A DNA stretch of 64,000 bases from Tundrisphaera sp051175315 (GTDB taxonomy: Bacteria > Planctomycetota > Planctomycetia > Isosphaerales > Isosphaeraceae), in assembly GCF_051175315.1 (NCBI RefSeq), contig NZ_CP195100.1, forward strand, positions 372,001-436,000. The letters are read 5' to 3'. Below the pieces are notes generated by a model. It made no database searches. It was given only the letters and a program-made list of their open reading frames with translations, and had not been told where the DNA came from. The number at the start of each line of letters is the position of its first letter. Position 1 is the first letter of the stretch. A program made the position numbers and the translations under genes. This document shows, one piece after another, positions 27,500-36,514 of this stretch.

Positions 27500-27679
27500 G
27501 GCTGCTCCCGGCCGATCGGTCGAGACACCTTCGCCTGTTCTCGCCGCGACGGCAAGGACGAATCTCCCGGGACTTCGAGCGCGGAGCACCCTGGGATCGG
27601 CGCGGCCTTCGCTGTAAAATAGTCCGCTCGCCCGACTCACCGCCCGACCGACCGCCCCTTGCCATCCTGGATCATCGTC

Positions 27680-29779
27680 ATGGACAACCCTGCGTTAGAA
27701 ACGATCCGCAACATCGGGATCATCGCCCACATCGATGCCGGGAAGACGACAACCACCGAGCGGATCCTGTATTACACCGGCGAAGTGCATCGGATGGGGG
27801 AGGTCGACAAGGGCACGACCACCACCGACTACCTCGAAGAAGAACGCCAGCGCGGGATCACGATCGTGGCGGCGGCGATCACCTGCAAGTGGAAAGACAC
27901 CACGATCAACATCATCGACACCCCCGGCCACGTCGACTTCACCGCCGAGGTCGAGCGGTCGTTGCGCGTGCTCGACGGGGCCGTCGTGATCTTCTCGGCC
28001 GTGGAAGGCGTCGAGGCCCAGAGCGAGACCGTCTGGCGCCAGGCGTCCAAGTACCACGTCCCCCGGCTCTGCTTCATCAACAAGATGGACCGGATCGGCG
28101 CCGAGTTCGACCGCGTCTTCGGCGAGATCACCGACCGCCTGGAAAGCCACCCGATCCCGGTCCAGATCCCCATCGGCGCCGGCCCCGAAGGGACGATGGG
28201 GGAGTTCAAGGGGCTGATCGACCTGATCACGATGCGGGCCCTGTACTACAAGGCCGAGGACTACGGCTCGTCCGTGACCGAGGCCGAGCTGACCGACGAA
28301 CTGCTGCCAGAGGCCGAACTCTGGCGCGAGAAGATGCTCAACGCCCTGGCCGACTTCGATGAGGGATTCGCCGAGCACTACATGGCCCACCTGGAAGGGG
28401 CCGAGCTGCCCGAGAGCGAGATCATCGCCGGCCTCCGCCGCGCCACCCTGACCGGCCGGGCCCAGCCGGTCCTGTGCGGGTCGAGCTTCAAGTTCGTCGG
28501 CGTCCAGCGCCTGCTCGACGCCGTGACCGCCTACCTGCCCAGCCCTCTCGACAAGCCCCCGGTCGTCGGCACCCACCCCAAGAAGGGGACCGAGCTGACC
28601 CGCCCGCCCGACCCCTCGGCGCCGTTCTGCGGGCTGGTGTTCAAGATCACCAACGACGCCCACGGCGACCTGTCGTTCGTCCGGGTCTACTCGGGCGTGC
28701 TCAAGGCGGGCAGCCGGGTCTTCAACCCGGGCCGGGACAAGAAGGAAATCTGCTCGCGGCTCTACCACATCCGCGCCGACGAACGGGTCAAGATCGACGA
28801 GAGCCTCGCGGGCGACATCGTGGGCGTGGTCGGGCTCAAGGACGCCGTGACCGGCGATACCCTGTGCGACGCCGCCCACCCGATCCTGCTGGAGAAGATC
28901 GAGTTCCCCGAGACCGTCATCAGCATGTCGATCGAGCCGGTCAGCTCGGCCGACAAGGGGAAGCTCGCCGATACCCTGGCCTCCCTGGCCCGCGAGGACC
29001 CGACCTTCTCCTACAAGGTGAACGAGGAGACCGGGCAGACCCTGATCTCGGGCATGGGGGAACTCCACATGGAGATCCTCAAGAACCGGATGATCCGGGA
29101 CTACAAGCTCAAGGTCCACGTCGGCCGGCCCCGCGTCAGCTACCGCGAGACGATCAAGAAGGACGTCAAGGGGATCGTCGGCTCGTGCATCCGCCAGACC
29201 GGCGGCTCGGGGCTGTTCGCCCGGATCAAGATCGACCTGGAACACGTGGTCCAGCCCAAGGGCGGCCCGACCCTGGTCTTCGTCAACAAGCTCAAGGGGG
29301 GCGTGATCCCCAACGAGTTCATCCCGGCGATCGAGTCGGGTCTCCGCGAGGAGGCCAAGTCGGGCGGCCGGACCGGGTTCCCGCTGGTCGACCTCAAGGT
29401 CACGATCACCGACGGCGACACCCACGACACCGACAGCAACGACATCGCCTTCCGCTTCGCCGCCTCGGATGCCCTCCGCAAGGCCGTCGCGGAGGCGGGC
29501 TCGGTCCTGCTGGAGCCGGTCATGAAGCTGGAGGTGGTCACGCCCGAGGATTACCTCGGCGACGTGATGGCCGACCTCCTGTCGCGCCGGACCCAGATCG
29601 AGAAGATGGCCGAGCGCGGCAAGCTCAAGGTCGTCGAGGCCCGCGCCCCGCTGGAGAAGATGTTCGGCTACTCGACCGCCGTCCGCTCGCTCAGCCAGGG
29701 CCGCGCCAGCTACTCGATGGAGCCCCTGGAATACGCCCCCGCCCCGGACGAGATGCTCGAAAGCCTCGCCGGGGGGTGA
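27680..29779 (+). CDS. fusA: Elongation factor G (atypical, possibly spd-type)
   Basis: A 699-residue translational GTPase with P-loop AHIDAGKTTTTERILYYTG, RGITI, DTPGHVDFT and NKMD, and the EF-G domains II to V. It differs from canonical EF-G in switch I (TTTTDYLEEERQRGITIVAAAIT) and domain IV (CIRQTGGSGLFARI instead of HRQTGGRGQYA). These features recall the second EF-G types of spirochetes, planctomycetes and delta-proteobacteria and mitochondrial EF-G2. The ATG at 27680 is chosen over an in-frame TTG at 27659. Confidence 0.9.
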   Translation: MDNPALETIRNIGIIAHIDAGKTTTTERILYYTGEVHRMGEVDKGTTTTDYLEEERQRGITIVAAAITCKWKDTTINIIDTPGHVDFTAEVERSLRVLDGAVVIFSAVEGVEAQSETVWRQASKYHVPRLCFINKMDRIGAEFDRVFGEITDRLESHPIPVQIPIGAGPEGTMGEFKGLIDLITMRALYYKAEDYGSSVTEAELTDELLPEAELWREKMLNALADFDEGFAEHYMAHLEGAELPESEIIAGLRRATLTGRAQPVLCGSSFKFVGVQRLLDAVTAYLPSPLDKPPVVGTHPKKGTELTRPPDPSAPFCGLVFKITNDAHGDLSFVRVYSGVLKAGSRVFNPGRDKKEICSRLYHIRADERVKIDESLAGDIVGVVGLKDAVTGDTLCDAAHPILLEKIEFPETVISMSIEPVSSADKGKLADTLASLAREDPTFSYKVNEETGQTLISGMGELHMEILKNRMIRDYKLKVHVGRPRVSYRETIKKDVKGIVGSCIRQTGGSGLFARIKIDLEHVVQPKGGPTLVFVNKLKGGVIPNEFIPAIESGLREEAKSGGRTGFPLVDLKVTITDGDTHDTDSNDIAFRFAASDALRKAVAEAGSVLLEPVMKLEVVTPEDYLGDVMADLLSRRTQIEKMAERGKLKVVEARAPLEKMFGYSTAVRSLSQGRASYSMEPLEYAPAPDEMLESLAGG

Positions 29780-29799
29780 GCCGCCCGGCGGGGATCGGG

Positions 29800-29825
29800 C
29801 GGGCCTCGCCCGTCGACGAGGCCCG
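29800..29825. terminator. Hairpin between converging fusA and dockerin gene
   Basis: A 9-bp perfect stem CGGGCCTCG/CGAGGCCCG with an 8-nt loop, 20 nt after fusA and 20 nt from the end of the opposite gene. It has no T run and may act in both directions. Confidence 0.5.
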
Positions 29826-29845
29826 ACCCCGCGATCCTGGGACGA

Positions 29846-31129
29846 TCAGGCCTTGGCCGCCGGGGCGGCGGGCTGTCCGGCCGGCGTCCCATAGTAATAG
29901 ACGACCGGGGCCATCGTCCCCGACATCGGGGCGATCGGCTGGCCGTACCCGTAGAGGACGACCGGCTGGGCCGGCGCCTGGTTCGAGATCGCCGGGCTGA
30001 AGGCGGGGGCCTGCACGACCGGCTGGCCGTAGTAGACGACCGCGGGCATGGACGCGGGATCCGTGGTCGAGGCCGGCACGCCCGCCACCGGGGCGACCGG
30101 CTGGCCGTAGTAGACGACCGGGGCGGCATTGGTCGGGACGTACCCGGCCGGCGCCGGGACCGCAACGACCGGGGTGGCCGCCTGGAGCGAGGCGACCGCC
30201 ATCGGCGGGGTCGTGGCCGTCGCGACGGCCGGCGTCGTCGCGACCGGGGCTGTGACGACCGGCGCCGCCACGGCCTGCGCCGTGACGACCACCGTCGGCG
30301 GCGGGATCTCAACGGTGGGCCCGAACGGGCTGGTCGCGGCCGGAGGGGTCGTAACCGGCGGCGGGGTCGAGGCCGGCGGAGGGGTCGTGGCCGGCGGCGG
30401 TGTCGTGACGGGCGGGTTGGCCGGGGGGGCCGTCACGACGGCGGGCGTGAAGGCGGCGCGGGCCCCCTGGTTCAACTCGACGATCATCCGGTCGATGCAG
30501 CCGACGTGGCCGTCGGCGTTGAAGTCGGCGGCGGCGTTGAAGTTGGCCTCCCCCTCGGCCGTCCCGTAGACCCCCTGGAGGATCGCCAGGTCGATCGCAT
30601 CCACCCTCCCGTCGCCGTTGGCGTCGCCCGGCAGGAAGACCTCCAGGTCGAAGCCGCCGGTCTTGCCCCCCTGCCCGGCCACGCTCACCGTGAGGTCCTG
30701 CGCCTGGCCCGTCCCGAGCGGAACGCTGGTGATGAACAGCGCCTTGGCGGCCGAGGCCGGGCCCCTCTGGGGGATGTCGGCGCGGTTCAGCCGGCCCGAG
30801 GCCGTCCCCACGCCGGTGATATTCGGCACCAGGGTCGACCCCGCGGTCGGCTTCGCGTAGACGCCGACCAGGATCGAAGGGGCCCGGTCCGAGCCGAGTT
30901 CCCCGGCATCGAACGGGATGACCACCCGGGCCACGTCCCCCTTCACGGGCACCGCCGAGGAGAACGTGGCGAGCGGGACGCCGGCGCCGCTGAGGACCTC
31001 GCGGCGCTCCAGGGACTCGACCGCGTCCACCTTCCGCGCCGGGCGGGCCCGACGCTTGCGGGAGACGGTCCGCGGGGCCGGGCCGACGATGCCGGCGTAT
31101 TCGAGCACCGAGCGCATCCATGACTTCAT
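29846..31129 (-). CDS. Exported dockerin-type protein with YYGQP repeats
   Basis: A 427-residue protein. The N-terminus has an Arg/Lys-rich stretch and then VESLERREVLSG, a variant of the LEPR-x-LL motif common on exported planctomycete proteins. A domain of about 130 residues follows, then a type I dockerin-like pair of calcium loops (DANGDGRVDAIDLAIL and DFNADGHVGCIDRMIV). The last 170 residues are Pro/Thr/Ala/Val-rich with four repeats of (V/L)(Y/x)YGQP or YYG. GGAGAG precedes the ATG at 31129 by 7 nt. Partner and role are unknown. Confidence 0.75.
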   Translation of the reverse strand: MKSWMRSVLEYAGIVGPAPRTVSRKRRARPARKVDAVESLERREVLSGAGVPLATFSSAVPVKGDVARVVIPFDAGELGSDRAPSILVGVYAKPTAGSTLVPNITGVGTASGRLNRADIPQRGPASAAKALFITSVPLGTGQAQDLTVSVAGQGGKTGGFDLEVFLPGDANGDGRVDAIDLAILQGVYGTAEGEANFNAAADFNADGHVGCIDRMIVELNQGARAAFTPAVVTAPPANPPVTTPPPATTPPPASTPPPVTTPPAATSPFGPTVEIPPPTVVVTAQAVAAPVVTAPVATTPAVATATTPPMAVASLQAATPVVAVPAPAGYVPTNAAPVVYYGQPVAPVAGVPASTTDPASMPAVVYYGQPVVQAPAFSPAISNQAPAQPVVLYGYGQPIAPMSGTMAPVVYYYGTPAGQPAAPAAKA

Positions 31130-31432
31130 CGCGAGGCTCTCCATTCGCTGGGCGTGGGGGCGGGATCGCCCCTCGCGGCCACCCGGATCGATCCGGGACG
31201 GGGCCGGGGACGCCCGTCGGCGACCTCGACCCGGCAATCGCAACGGTCCCGGACGCCCTCCCGCCGGGTCGGCCGTCGACCGCTCGGCGCATGGTCCGGG
31301 TTCTCATGATTTCGACGATTCGATCGCTTGGGATGAATTCGCCCCCGGAATCCGGCCGCCCCCGGGGGCTCCGGAGGGCCGACCTGGCGCGGTCGGAGGG
31401 CGTCACGATCGAGAAATTCGGAAGGTTTGCCC

Positions 31433-31461
31433 TTGCCAGTCGGAGGGGGCGCCGTGATAAT
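31433..31461 (+). promoter_or_regulatory. Sigma70-like promoter for rplY
   Basis: TTGCCA (31433-31438), 17-nt spacer, GATAAT (31456-31461). It would give a leader of about 140 nt to rplY. The remaining divergent space 31130-31608 shows no gene. Confidence 0.5.
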
Positions 31462-31608
31462 CGCCGGATGCGCGGTCCCCCGGGCCGCTCTTCGTTCTGG
31501 CGGGATCGGGAGGGCCTCGGGCCCAGCCCGTTCCCGATCGCTCGGCGCGACGATTTCTCCTCCGGCTCGTCGCCCGGTTTGCAGCCTCGGTCGAGAAAAA
31601 GGCGAGAC

Positions 31609-32250
31609 ATGGCGGACGCGGTCAAAATTCAAGTCCAGGCACGAGACCCCCTGAAAAACAAGGGGACCGGGTCGCGGGTCTCCCGCAAGCTCCGCGCCCA
31701 AGGGCGCATCCCGGCGATCATCTACGGGCACAAGCAGGCCCCGACCACGATTTCCATCGCCCGGGATTCGGTCTGGGAGATGATCAAGAAGTCCACCCAC
31801 CTGGCCCAGCTCGAATTCGACGGGAAGTCGGAGATGGTGCTGGTCCGCGACGTCCAGTGGGACTACCTGGGCAAGGAAATCATCCACCTCGACTTCGCCC
31901 GCGTGGATGCCGAGGAGTCGATCGCCACCGAAGTCCGGCTCGATTTCCGCGGCACCGCCCCCGGGATCGGCGAAGGCGGGGTCCTCGAACAGTTGGCCCA
32001 CGCCCTCGAGGTCCACTGCCGGGCCACCGCGATCCCCGAGTCGATCCGCGTCGACGTCAGCTCGCTCCACATGGGCGAGGCGATCCACGTCCGCGACCTC
32101 AAGCTGCCCGAGGGCGTGACCACCTCGGTCGACCCCGAGCTGCTCTTGGTCCACGTCGTCGCCCCGGCCGCCGAGCCGGAGCCGAGCGAGGCCGCCGAGG
32201 GGACGCAGCCCGAGGTCATCAAGCCCGAGCGCAAGGAAAAGGAAGACTAA
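31609..32250 (+). CDS. rplY: 50S ribosomal protein bL25/general stress protein Ctc
   Basis: A 213-residue L25 of the long Ctc type: an N-terminal 5S-rRNA-binding domain (SRKLRAQGRIPAIIYGHK), a beta-rich TL5-like C-terminal domain, and an acidic/Lys tail. The open frame extends far upstream, but MADAVKIQVQARDPLKNKGTGS is the start that fits the family. It heads a cluster with pth, rpsF, ssb and rplI. Confidence 0.93.
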   Translation: MADAVKIQVQARDPLKNKGTGSRVSRKLRAQGRIPAIIYGHKQAPTTISIARDSVWEMIKKSTHLAQLEFDGKSEMVLVRDVQWDYLGKEIIHLDFARVDAEESIATEVRLDFRGTAPGIGEGGVLEQLAHALEVHCRATAIPESIRVDVSSLHMGEAIHVRDLKLPEGVTTSVDPELLLVHVVAPAAEPEPSEAAEGTQPEVIKPERKEKED

Positions 32251-32276
32251 GCTGAGCCGGGCGGATCCGGCGGAGG

Positions 32277-32861
32277 ATGGCGACTTCGGGCATGTTCAAA
32301 TTGGTCGTCGGATTGGGCAACCCCGGCAGCAAGTACGAGGGAACCCGGCACAATATCGGCTTCGAGGTCGTCGATCGGCTCGCTTCCGGCGGCGCGGGGG
32401 TCCGCTTCGCCCGCCGTTTCGAGGGGGAGCTGGCCGAGGCCGAGATCGCATTCCGCCGGGTCCTCCTGCTCAAGCCGTCGACCTTCATGAACCTCAGCGG
32501 GCGGAGCGTCGCCCCGGCGCTCCGCTTCTACAAGCTCGAACCGGCCGACCTGCTGGTGATTTGCGACGACCTGAACCTCCCCCTGGGCAAGTTGCGGCTG
32601 CGGCGCGGCGGCTCGGATGGCGGCCAGAAGGGGCTCCGCGACATCACCGCCCAGCTCGGCACCGATGACTACGCCCGCCTGCGGGTCGGCATCGGCGAGA
32701 AGGGGGAGGCCGACGCCGCCGACTACGTCCTGGGCCGATTCCGATCCTCCGAGCGGGCCACCATCGACGATGCCATGATCTCCGCCACCCAGGCCGTGGC
32801 GGTCTGGGTCGCCCAGGGGATCGAGGCCGCCATGAATCGATTCAACGGGAATTCCAAGTAA
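32277..32861 (+). CDS. pth: Peptidyl-tRNA hydrolase
   Basis: Recycles peptidyl-tRNA that drops off the ribosome. A 194-residue Pth with LVVGLGNPGSKYEGTRHNIGF (catalytic His), MNLSGRSV (Asn) and CDDLNLPLGKLRLRRGGSDGGQKGL (Asp). The ATG at 32277 touches its GGAGG directly, so the in-frame ATG at 32292 (MFKLVVGLGNPG) is a reasonable alternative. Confidence 0.93.
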   Translation: MATSGMFKLVVGLGNPGSKYEGTRHNIGFEVVDRLASGGAGVRFARRFEGELAEAEIAFRRVLLLKPSTFMNLSGRSVAPALRFYKLEPADLLVICDDLNLPLGKLRLRRGGSDGGQKGLRDITAQLGTDDYARLRVGIGEKGEADAADYVLGRFRSSERATIDDAMISATQAVAVWVAQGIEAAMNRFNGNSK

Positions 32862-32892
32862 CCGACCGACGCGATGAGACGAGGAGAGACCC

Positions 32893-33300
32893 TTGCCAGT
32901 CAATACGTATGAGGGGATGTTCCTGCTGGATAGCGCCAAGGTCGCCCTCTCCTGGGACGACTCGGTCAAGCAGGTGCACGACATCCTGGCCAAGCACCAG
33001 GCCGAGATCGTCGCCAGCCGCCAGTGGGACGAGCGCCGGCTGTCCTACCCGGTCGACGGCCACAAGAAGGGGACCTATCTCCTCACCTACTTCAAGGCCG
33101 ACGGCCTGGCGTTGAAGGAGATCGTCGCCGACTGCCACCTCAGCGAGCTGATCCTCCGCGAGCTGGTCCTGAAGGTCCACCCCAAGCTCGTCGACCACCT
33201 GGTCGATCGCGCCATGACCTCCACGCCCGGCGAAGGGGAAGAAGCCCCGCGCGAGGAAGATCACGACGACCGGCCCCGCCGCCGCCGTCGCGAGGACTGA
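32893..33300 (+). CDS. rpsF: 30S ribosomal protein bS6
   Basis: A 135-residue S6 beginning at a TTG codon (NTYEGMFLLDSAKVA), with GAGGAGAG about 5 nt upstream, which makes the TTG convincing. It has the core LSYPVDGHKKGTYLLTYFKAD and a C-terminal charged tail rich in Asp/Glu/Arg. 31 nt after pth. Confidence 0.93.
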   Translation: MPVNTYEGMFLLDSAKVALSWDDSVKQVHDILAKHQAEIVASRQWDERRLSYPVDGHKKGTYLLTYFKADGLALKEIVADCHLSELILRELVLKVHPKLVDHLVDRAMTSTPGEGEEAPREEDHDDRPRRRRRED

Positions 33301-33381
33301 ACCCCGGGCCCGCTTCGGTTCATCGCCGGGCCTCCGGCCGGCCGATACCGTACCCCGACCAGGCAGGGTGGTTCCGCGAGG

Positions 33382-33409
33382 TTGCTTGCCGACGATCGCG
33401 GAATATGTT
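33382..33409 (+). promoter_or_regulatory. Possible promoter for ssb
   Basis: TTGCTT (33382-33387), 16-nt spacer, TATGTT (33404-33409). It lies in the 194-nt space between rpsF and ssb. Confidence 0.35.
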
Positions 33410-33494
33410 AGGTTCCCCGGATAGGGGACAAGCGTCTACGCCCGGTCGAGGTCGGGAAGCGTCGGCCCTTTTTCTGCCCAGGAGGTCGGTGGCG

Positions 33495-34022
33495 ATGGCC
33501 AATCTGAACAAAGTTTTCCTGATCGGGAACCTGACCCGCGACCCCGAGTTGCGCCGGCTCCCCAGCGGCGTGGCGGTCACGGACCTGGCCCTCGCCATCA
33601 ACCGATCCTACCAGTCGAAGGACGGGGATCGTCGCGACGAGGTGGCCTACGTCGACGTGACGGTCTGGGATCGTGCGGCGGAGAACTGCTGCCAGTACCT
33701 CAAGAAAGGGCGGCCGGTCCACGTCGAAGGCTACCTGAAGATGGATAGCTGGGACGACAAGACGACCGGCAAGAAGCAGTACAAGCTGAAGATCCAGGCC
33801 GACCGCGTCCAGTTCCTCGGCGGGCGCGACGAGGCGGGCGGCCACGACGGCGGCGGCGAGGACGAGTATTCGGCCCCCGCCCCGCGACGCTCCGCCCCCG
33901 ACCCCCGGAACCTCGGCAACGGCCCCTCGCGGGGCGGCTACAACAACGCCCCGGCCCCGGCCCGTCGCCCGCCGGCGCCCCCCGTCGACAATGATGCCGA
34001 CGACGACGACATCCCGTTCTGA
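33495..34022 (+). CDS. ssb: Single-stranded DNA-binding protein
   Basis: A 175-residue SSB. The OB fold starts LNKVFLIGNLTRDPELRRLPSG and includes VDVTVWDRAAENCCQYLKKGRPVHVEG. A disordered Gly/Pro/Arg-rich linker follows and the acidic tip DADDDDIPF ends the protein, the usual docking site for repair and replication proteins. ATG at 33495, with GGAGG about 9 nt ahead; the frame is open upstream without family similarity. Confidence 0.95.
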   Translation: MANLNKVFLIGNLTRDPELRRLPSGVAVTDLALAINRSYQSKDGDRRDEVAYVDVTVWDRAAENCCQYLKKGRPVHVEGYLKMDSWDDKTTGKKQYKLKIQADRVQFLGGRDEAGGHDGGGEDEYSAPAPRRSAPDPRNLGNGPSRGGYNNAPAPARRPPAPPVDNDADDDDIPF

Positions 34023-34117
34023 ATTCAACCGAGGCCTGCGATCCCGCCCCGGACCCAGGGGCGGCGGGCCTCGACCCCCGACCTCGCGACGCCCGACCCA
34101 GGAGTGAGTGCTGCATC

Positions 34118-34756
34118 ATGGCCAAGATGACCGACAAGAAACCGGCCAAGGCCAAGGCCAAGGCGAAGTCCTCCGCCAAGCCCAAGAAGGCCGCCGCCGC
34201 GACGACCAAGGCCGCCCCGGTCGTCTCCGCCGTCCGCCAGCCCGGGGTCGAGCGCCGGCGTAACCACCCGATGCGCGCCAAGGACGGGCACATGCAGGTC
34301 CTGCTGACCCATGCCGTCCCGCACTTCGGCCAGCCCGGAGACCTCGTGAAGGTCAAGCCCGGCTTCGCCCGCAACTACCTGCTGCCCCAGGGCCTGGCCA
34401 CCTTCGCCACGCCGCACAACCTCCGCATCGTCGAGAAGCACCGCGAGCGGCTCCGCGCCCTCGAAGAGGCCCGCCGCGCCGACCTCCTCGGCCTGGCCGC
34501 CCAGATCGCCCAGCGGTCGATCACCATCGAGGCCAACGCCAACGCCGAAGGCCACCTCTACGGCTCGGTCACGGCAGACAACATCGCCGACGCCTTGAAG
34601 GCCGACAATTTCCCGATCGAGGCCGACAACGTCCGGATCGAGGGGCCGCTCAAGGAGCTGGGCCTCTACACGATCAACCTCTACCTCGGCCAGGACGTCA
34701 ACGCCACGGTCCAGCTGTGGGTCGTCCCGACCCATACCGACGAAGTGGCTTCCTGA
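34118..34756 (+). CDS. rplI: 50S ribosomal protein bL9 with N-terminal extension
   Basis: A 212-residue L9. The family core begins at MQVLLTHAVPHFGQPGDLVKVKPGFARNYLLPQG (residue 59) and includes the C-terminal domain. Before it lie 58 residues that are Lys/Ala-rich in the first half and Arg-rich later, resembling histone-like or rRNA-binding tails. AGGAG about 13 nt before ATG 34118 supports the extension; a start at 34292 would give a conventional L9. Confidence 0.9.
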   Translation: MAKMTDKKPAKAKAKAKSSAKPKKAAAATTKAAPVVSAVRQPGVERRRNHPMRAKDGHMQVLLTHAVPHFGQPGDLVKVKPGFARNYLLPQGLATFATPHNLRIVEKHRERLRALEEARRADLLGLAAQIAQRSITIEANANAEGHLYGSVTADNIADALKADNFPIEADNVRIEGPLKELGLYTINLYLGQDVNATVQLWVVPTHTDEVAS

Positions 34757-34959
34757 ACGGACGTCACCCGAAATCGGATTTTCTGATGGCCAACACGCGG
34801 GCCGGCCGATACCATTGTTCAGGTAGGGCCGGCCCGTCGCATTGGGATCATTCGAGACCCTGATTCTCGCTTCGGGCCGGCCCGAGGAAGCAACGACGGG
34901 GGGTGAGGCCATCCGGCGATGGCGGCCCCCGCGTGCCTCGGACGGAGTCCCGAAGGATC

Positions 34960-36399
34960 ATGCCAGACCTTTCCTACGCCAACGGCAGCAGCAACGGCAA
35001 CGGCAACGGTTATGGCCGCCCCCGCAAGGTCATCGAGCCTCCCGCCTCGGTCCTGGCGGATCGCCTCCCCCCCCAGAACCTCGAAGCCGAGGTCGGCGTC
35101 CTGGGGAGTATCCTGCTCGACAACGATGCCCTGCACGAAGTGATCCCGATCCTCAAGGTCGAGGACTTCTACCGCGACAGCCACCAGATCATCTACCGCT
35201 CGGTCCGCGAGCTGTATGACCTGGGCAAGGCCGTCGACGCGATCACCCTGATCGAGGAGCTGACCCGGAAGGGGAGCCTGTCGGCGATCGGCGGGCATGA
35301 GGCGATCCACCAGATCCTCAACGACGTCCCCCACGCCGCCAACGCCAAGTACTACGCCCAGATCGTCCGCCAGAAGGCGGTGAGCCGCGAGCTGATCGAG
35401 GGGGCCAACCAGATCCTCCGCGACGGCTATTCCAACAACTACACCGCCGATGAGTTGCTGGAATCGGCCGAGCGGAAGATCTTCGCGATCGCCGAGGATC
35501 AGGCGGCCGGCGAGACGGTCGAGCTCAAGGACGTGATCGTCGCCGCGATGGACCGGATCACCGCCCGGTCGGAGGACCGCCACGCGGTCCACGGCCTCGC
35601 GAGCGGCTTCTTCGACCTCGACGAGATCACCGGCGGGTTCCACGGCTCCCAGCTCATCATCCTGGCGGCCCGCCCCGCGATGGGTAAGACCGCCATCGCG
35701 ATGAACATCTGCGAGCACGTCATCTGCGAGCTGAAGAAGTCCGTCCTCTTCGTCAGCCTCGAAATGGGCGAGCTGGAACTGGCCGAGCGACTGCTCTCGT
35801 CGCGGTCCCGGGTCGATAGCCACAAGCTCCGCACCGGCAAGAACCTCGGCCATCAGGACATGATCCAGCTCGGCCGGGGCTACAACGAGCTGCAGAACGC
35901 GGCGCCGCTGCTGATCGACGACACCCCCGCGCGGAACATGCTCCAGATCACCGCCAACGCCCGCCGGCTCAAGCTCCGGCAGGACATCGGCCTGATCGTG
36001 GTCGACTACATCCAACTCATCGATTCTGAAGAGTCGCGCGACAGCCGCCAGGAGCAGATCAGCAAGATCAGCCGCCGGCTGAAGACCCTCGCCCGCGAGA
36101 TGCAGATCCCCGTCATCGCCCTGTCCCAGCTCAACCGCGGCGTCGAGTCCCGCGAAGACAAGCGGCCGAAGATGTCCGACCTCCGCGAGTCGGGTGCGAT
36201 CGAGCAGGACGCCGACCTGATCCTGATGCTCCACCGGCCCGAGTACTACGACCCCAACGACCAGCCGGGCGTGGCCGAACTCATCATCGCCAAGAACCGC
36301 GCCGGGGCCACCGACACGGTGAAGCTGACGTTCCTGAAGAACCTGACCCGGTTCGAGAACATGGCCCACGTCGTCGACCCGATCAACGGGGCCTACTGA
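34960..36399 (+). CDS. dnaB: Replicative DNA helicase DnaB
   Basis: A 479-residue DnaB. The N-terminal domain starts PPQNLEAEVGVLGSILLDNDAL after a Gly/Asn/Ser-rich leader. The RecA-like domain has Walker A ARPAMGKTAIAM (near 236), Walker B LIVVDYIQLI and the FLEMGELE segment. No intein is seen. The ATG at 34960 has GAAGGA upstream. The order rplI-dnaB is common in bacteria. Confidence 0.95.
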   Translation: MPDLSYANGSSNGNGNGYGRPRKVIEPPASVLADRLPPQNLEAEVGVLGSILLDNDALHEVIPILKVEDFYRDSHQIIYRSVRELYDLGKAVDAITLIEELTRKGSLSAIGGHEAIHQILNDVPHAANAKYYAQIVRQKAVSRELIEGANQILRDGYSNNYTADELLESAERKIFAIAEDQAAGETVELKDVIVAAMDRITARSEDRHAVHGLASGFFDLDEITGGFHGSQLIILAARPAMGKTAIAMNICEHVICELKKSVLFVSLEMGELELAERLLSSRSRVDSHKLRTGKNLGHQDMIQLGRGYNELQNAAPLLIDDTPARNMLQITANARRLKLRQDIGLIVVDYIQLIDSEESRDSRQEQISKISRRLKTLAREMQIPVIALSQLNRGVESREDKRPKMSDLRESGAIEQDADLILMLHRPEYYDPNDQPGVAELIIAKNRAGATDTVKLTFLKNLTRFENMAHVVDPINGAY

Positions 36400-36464
36400 C
36401 CTCGCCGGGGCGTCGACCCCGGGGCCGGGGTTCGTCCATAATGTCGCCGGTTCAGCGAAGGACT

Positions 36465-36488
36465 CCCATGCGGCACCGGCCGCATGGG
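36465..36488 (+). terminator. Hairpin after dnaB
   Basis: A perfect 10-bp stem CCCATGCGGC/GCCGCATGGG with the 4-nt loop ACCG, followed by CCTTTCC, 65 nt after dnaB and 26 nt before the next ATG. It could be the dnaB terminator or a leader hairpin of the membrane protein gene. Confidence 0.5.
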
Positions 36489-36514
36489 CCTTTCCTCCAA
36501 CCCAGGCGAGATCG

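Noticed and set aside
26427..27665. 412-codon alternative frame over the LuxR gene
   Set aside because: The sequence is Arg/Pro/Gly-rich without a domain, while the other frame has a clear LuxR HTH.
27659..27679. TTG start for fusA, 7 codons upstream
   Set aside because: The ATG at 27680 gives the normal EF-G N-terminus.
31120..31608. 163-codon N-terminal extension of rplY
   Set aside because: Low-complexity sequence without family similarity, and a good promoter lies inside it at 31433-31461.
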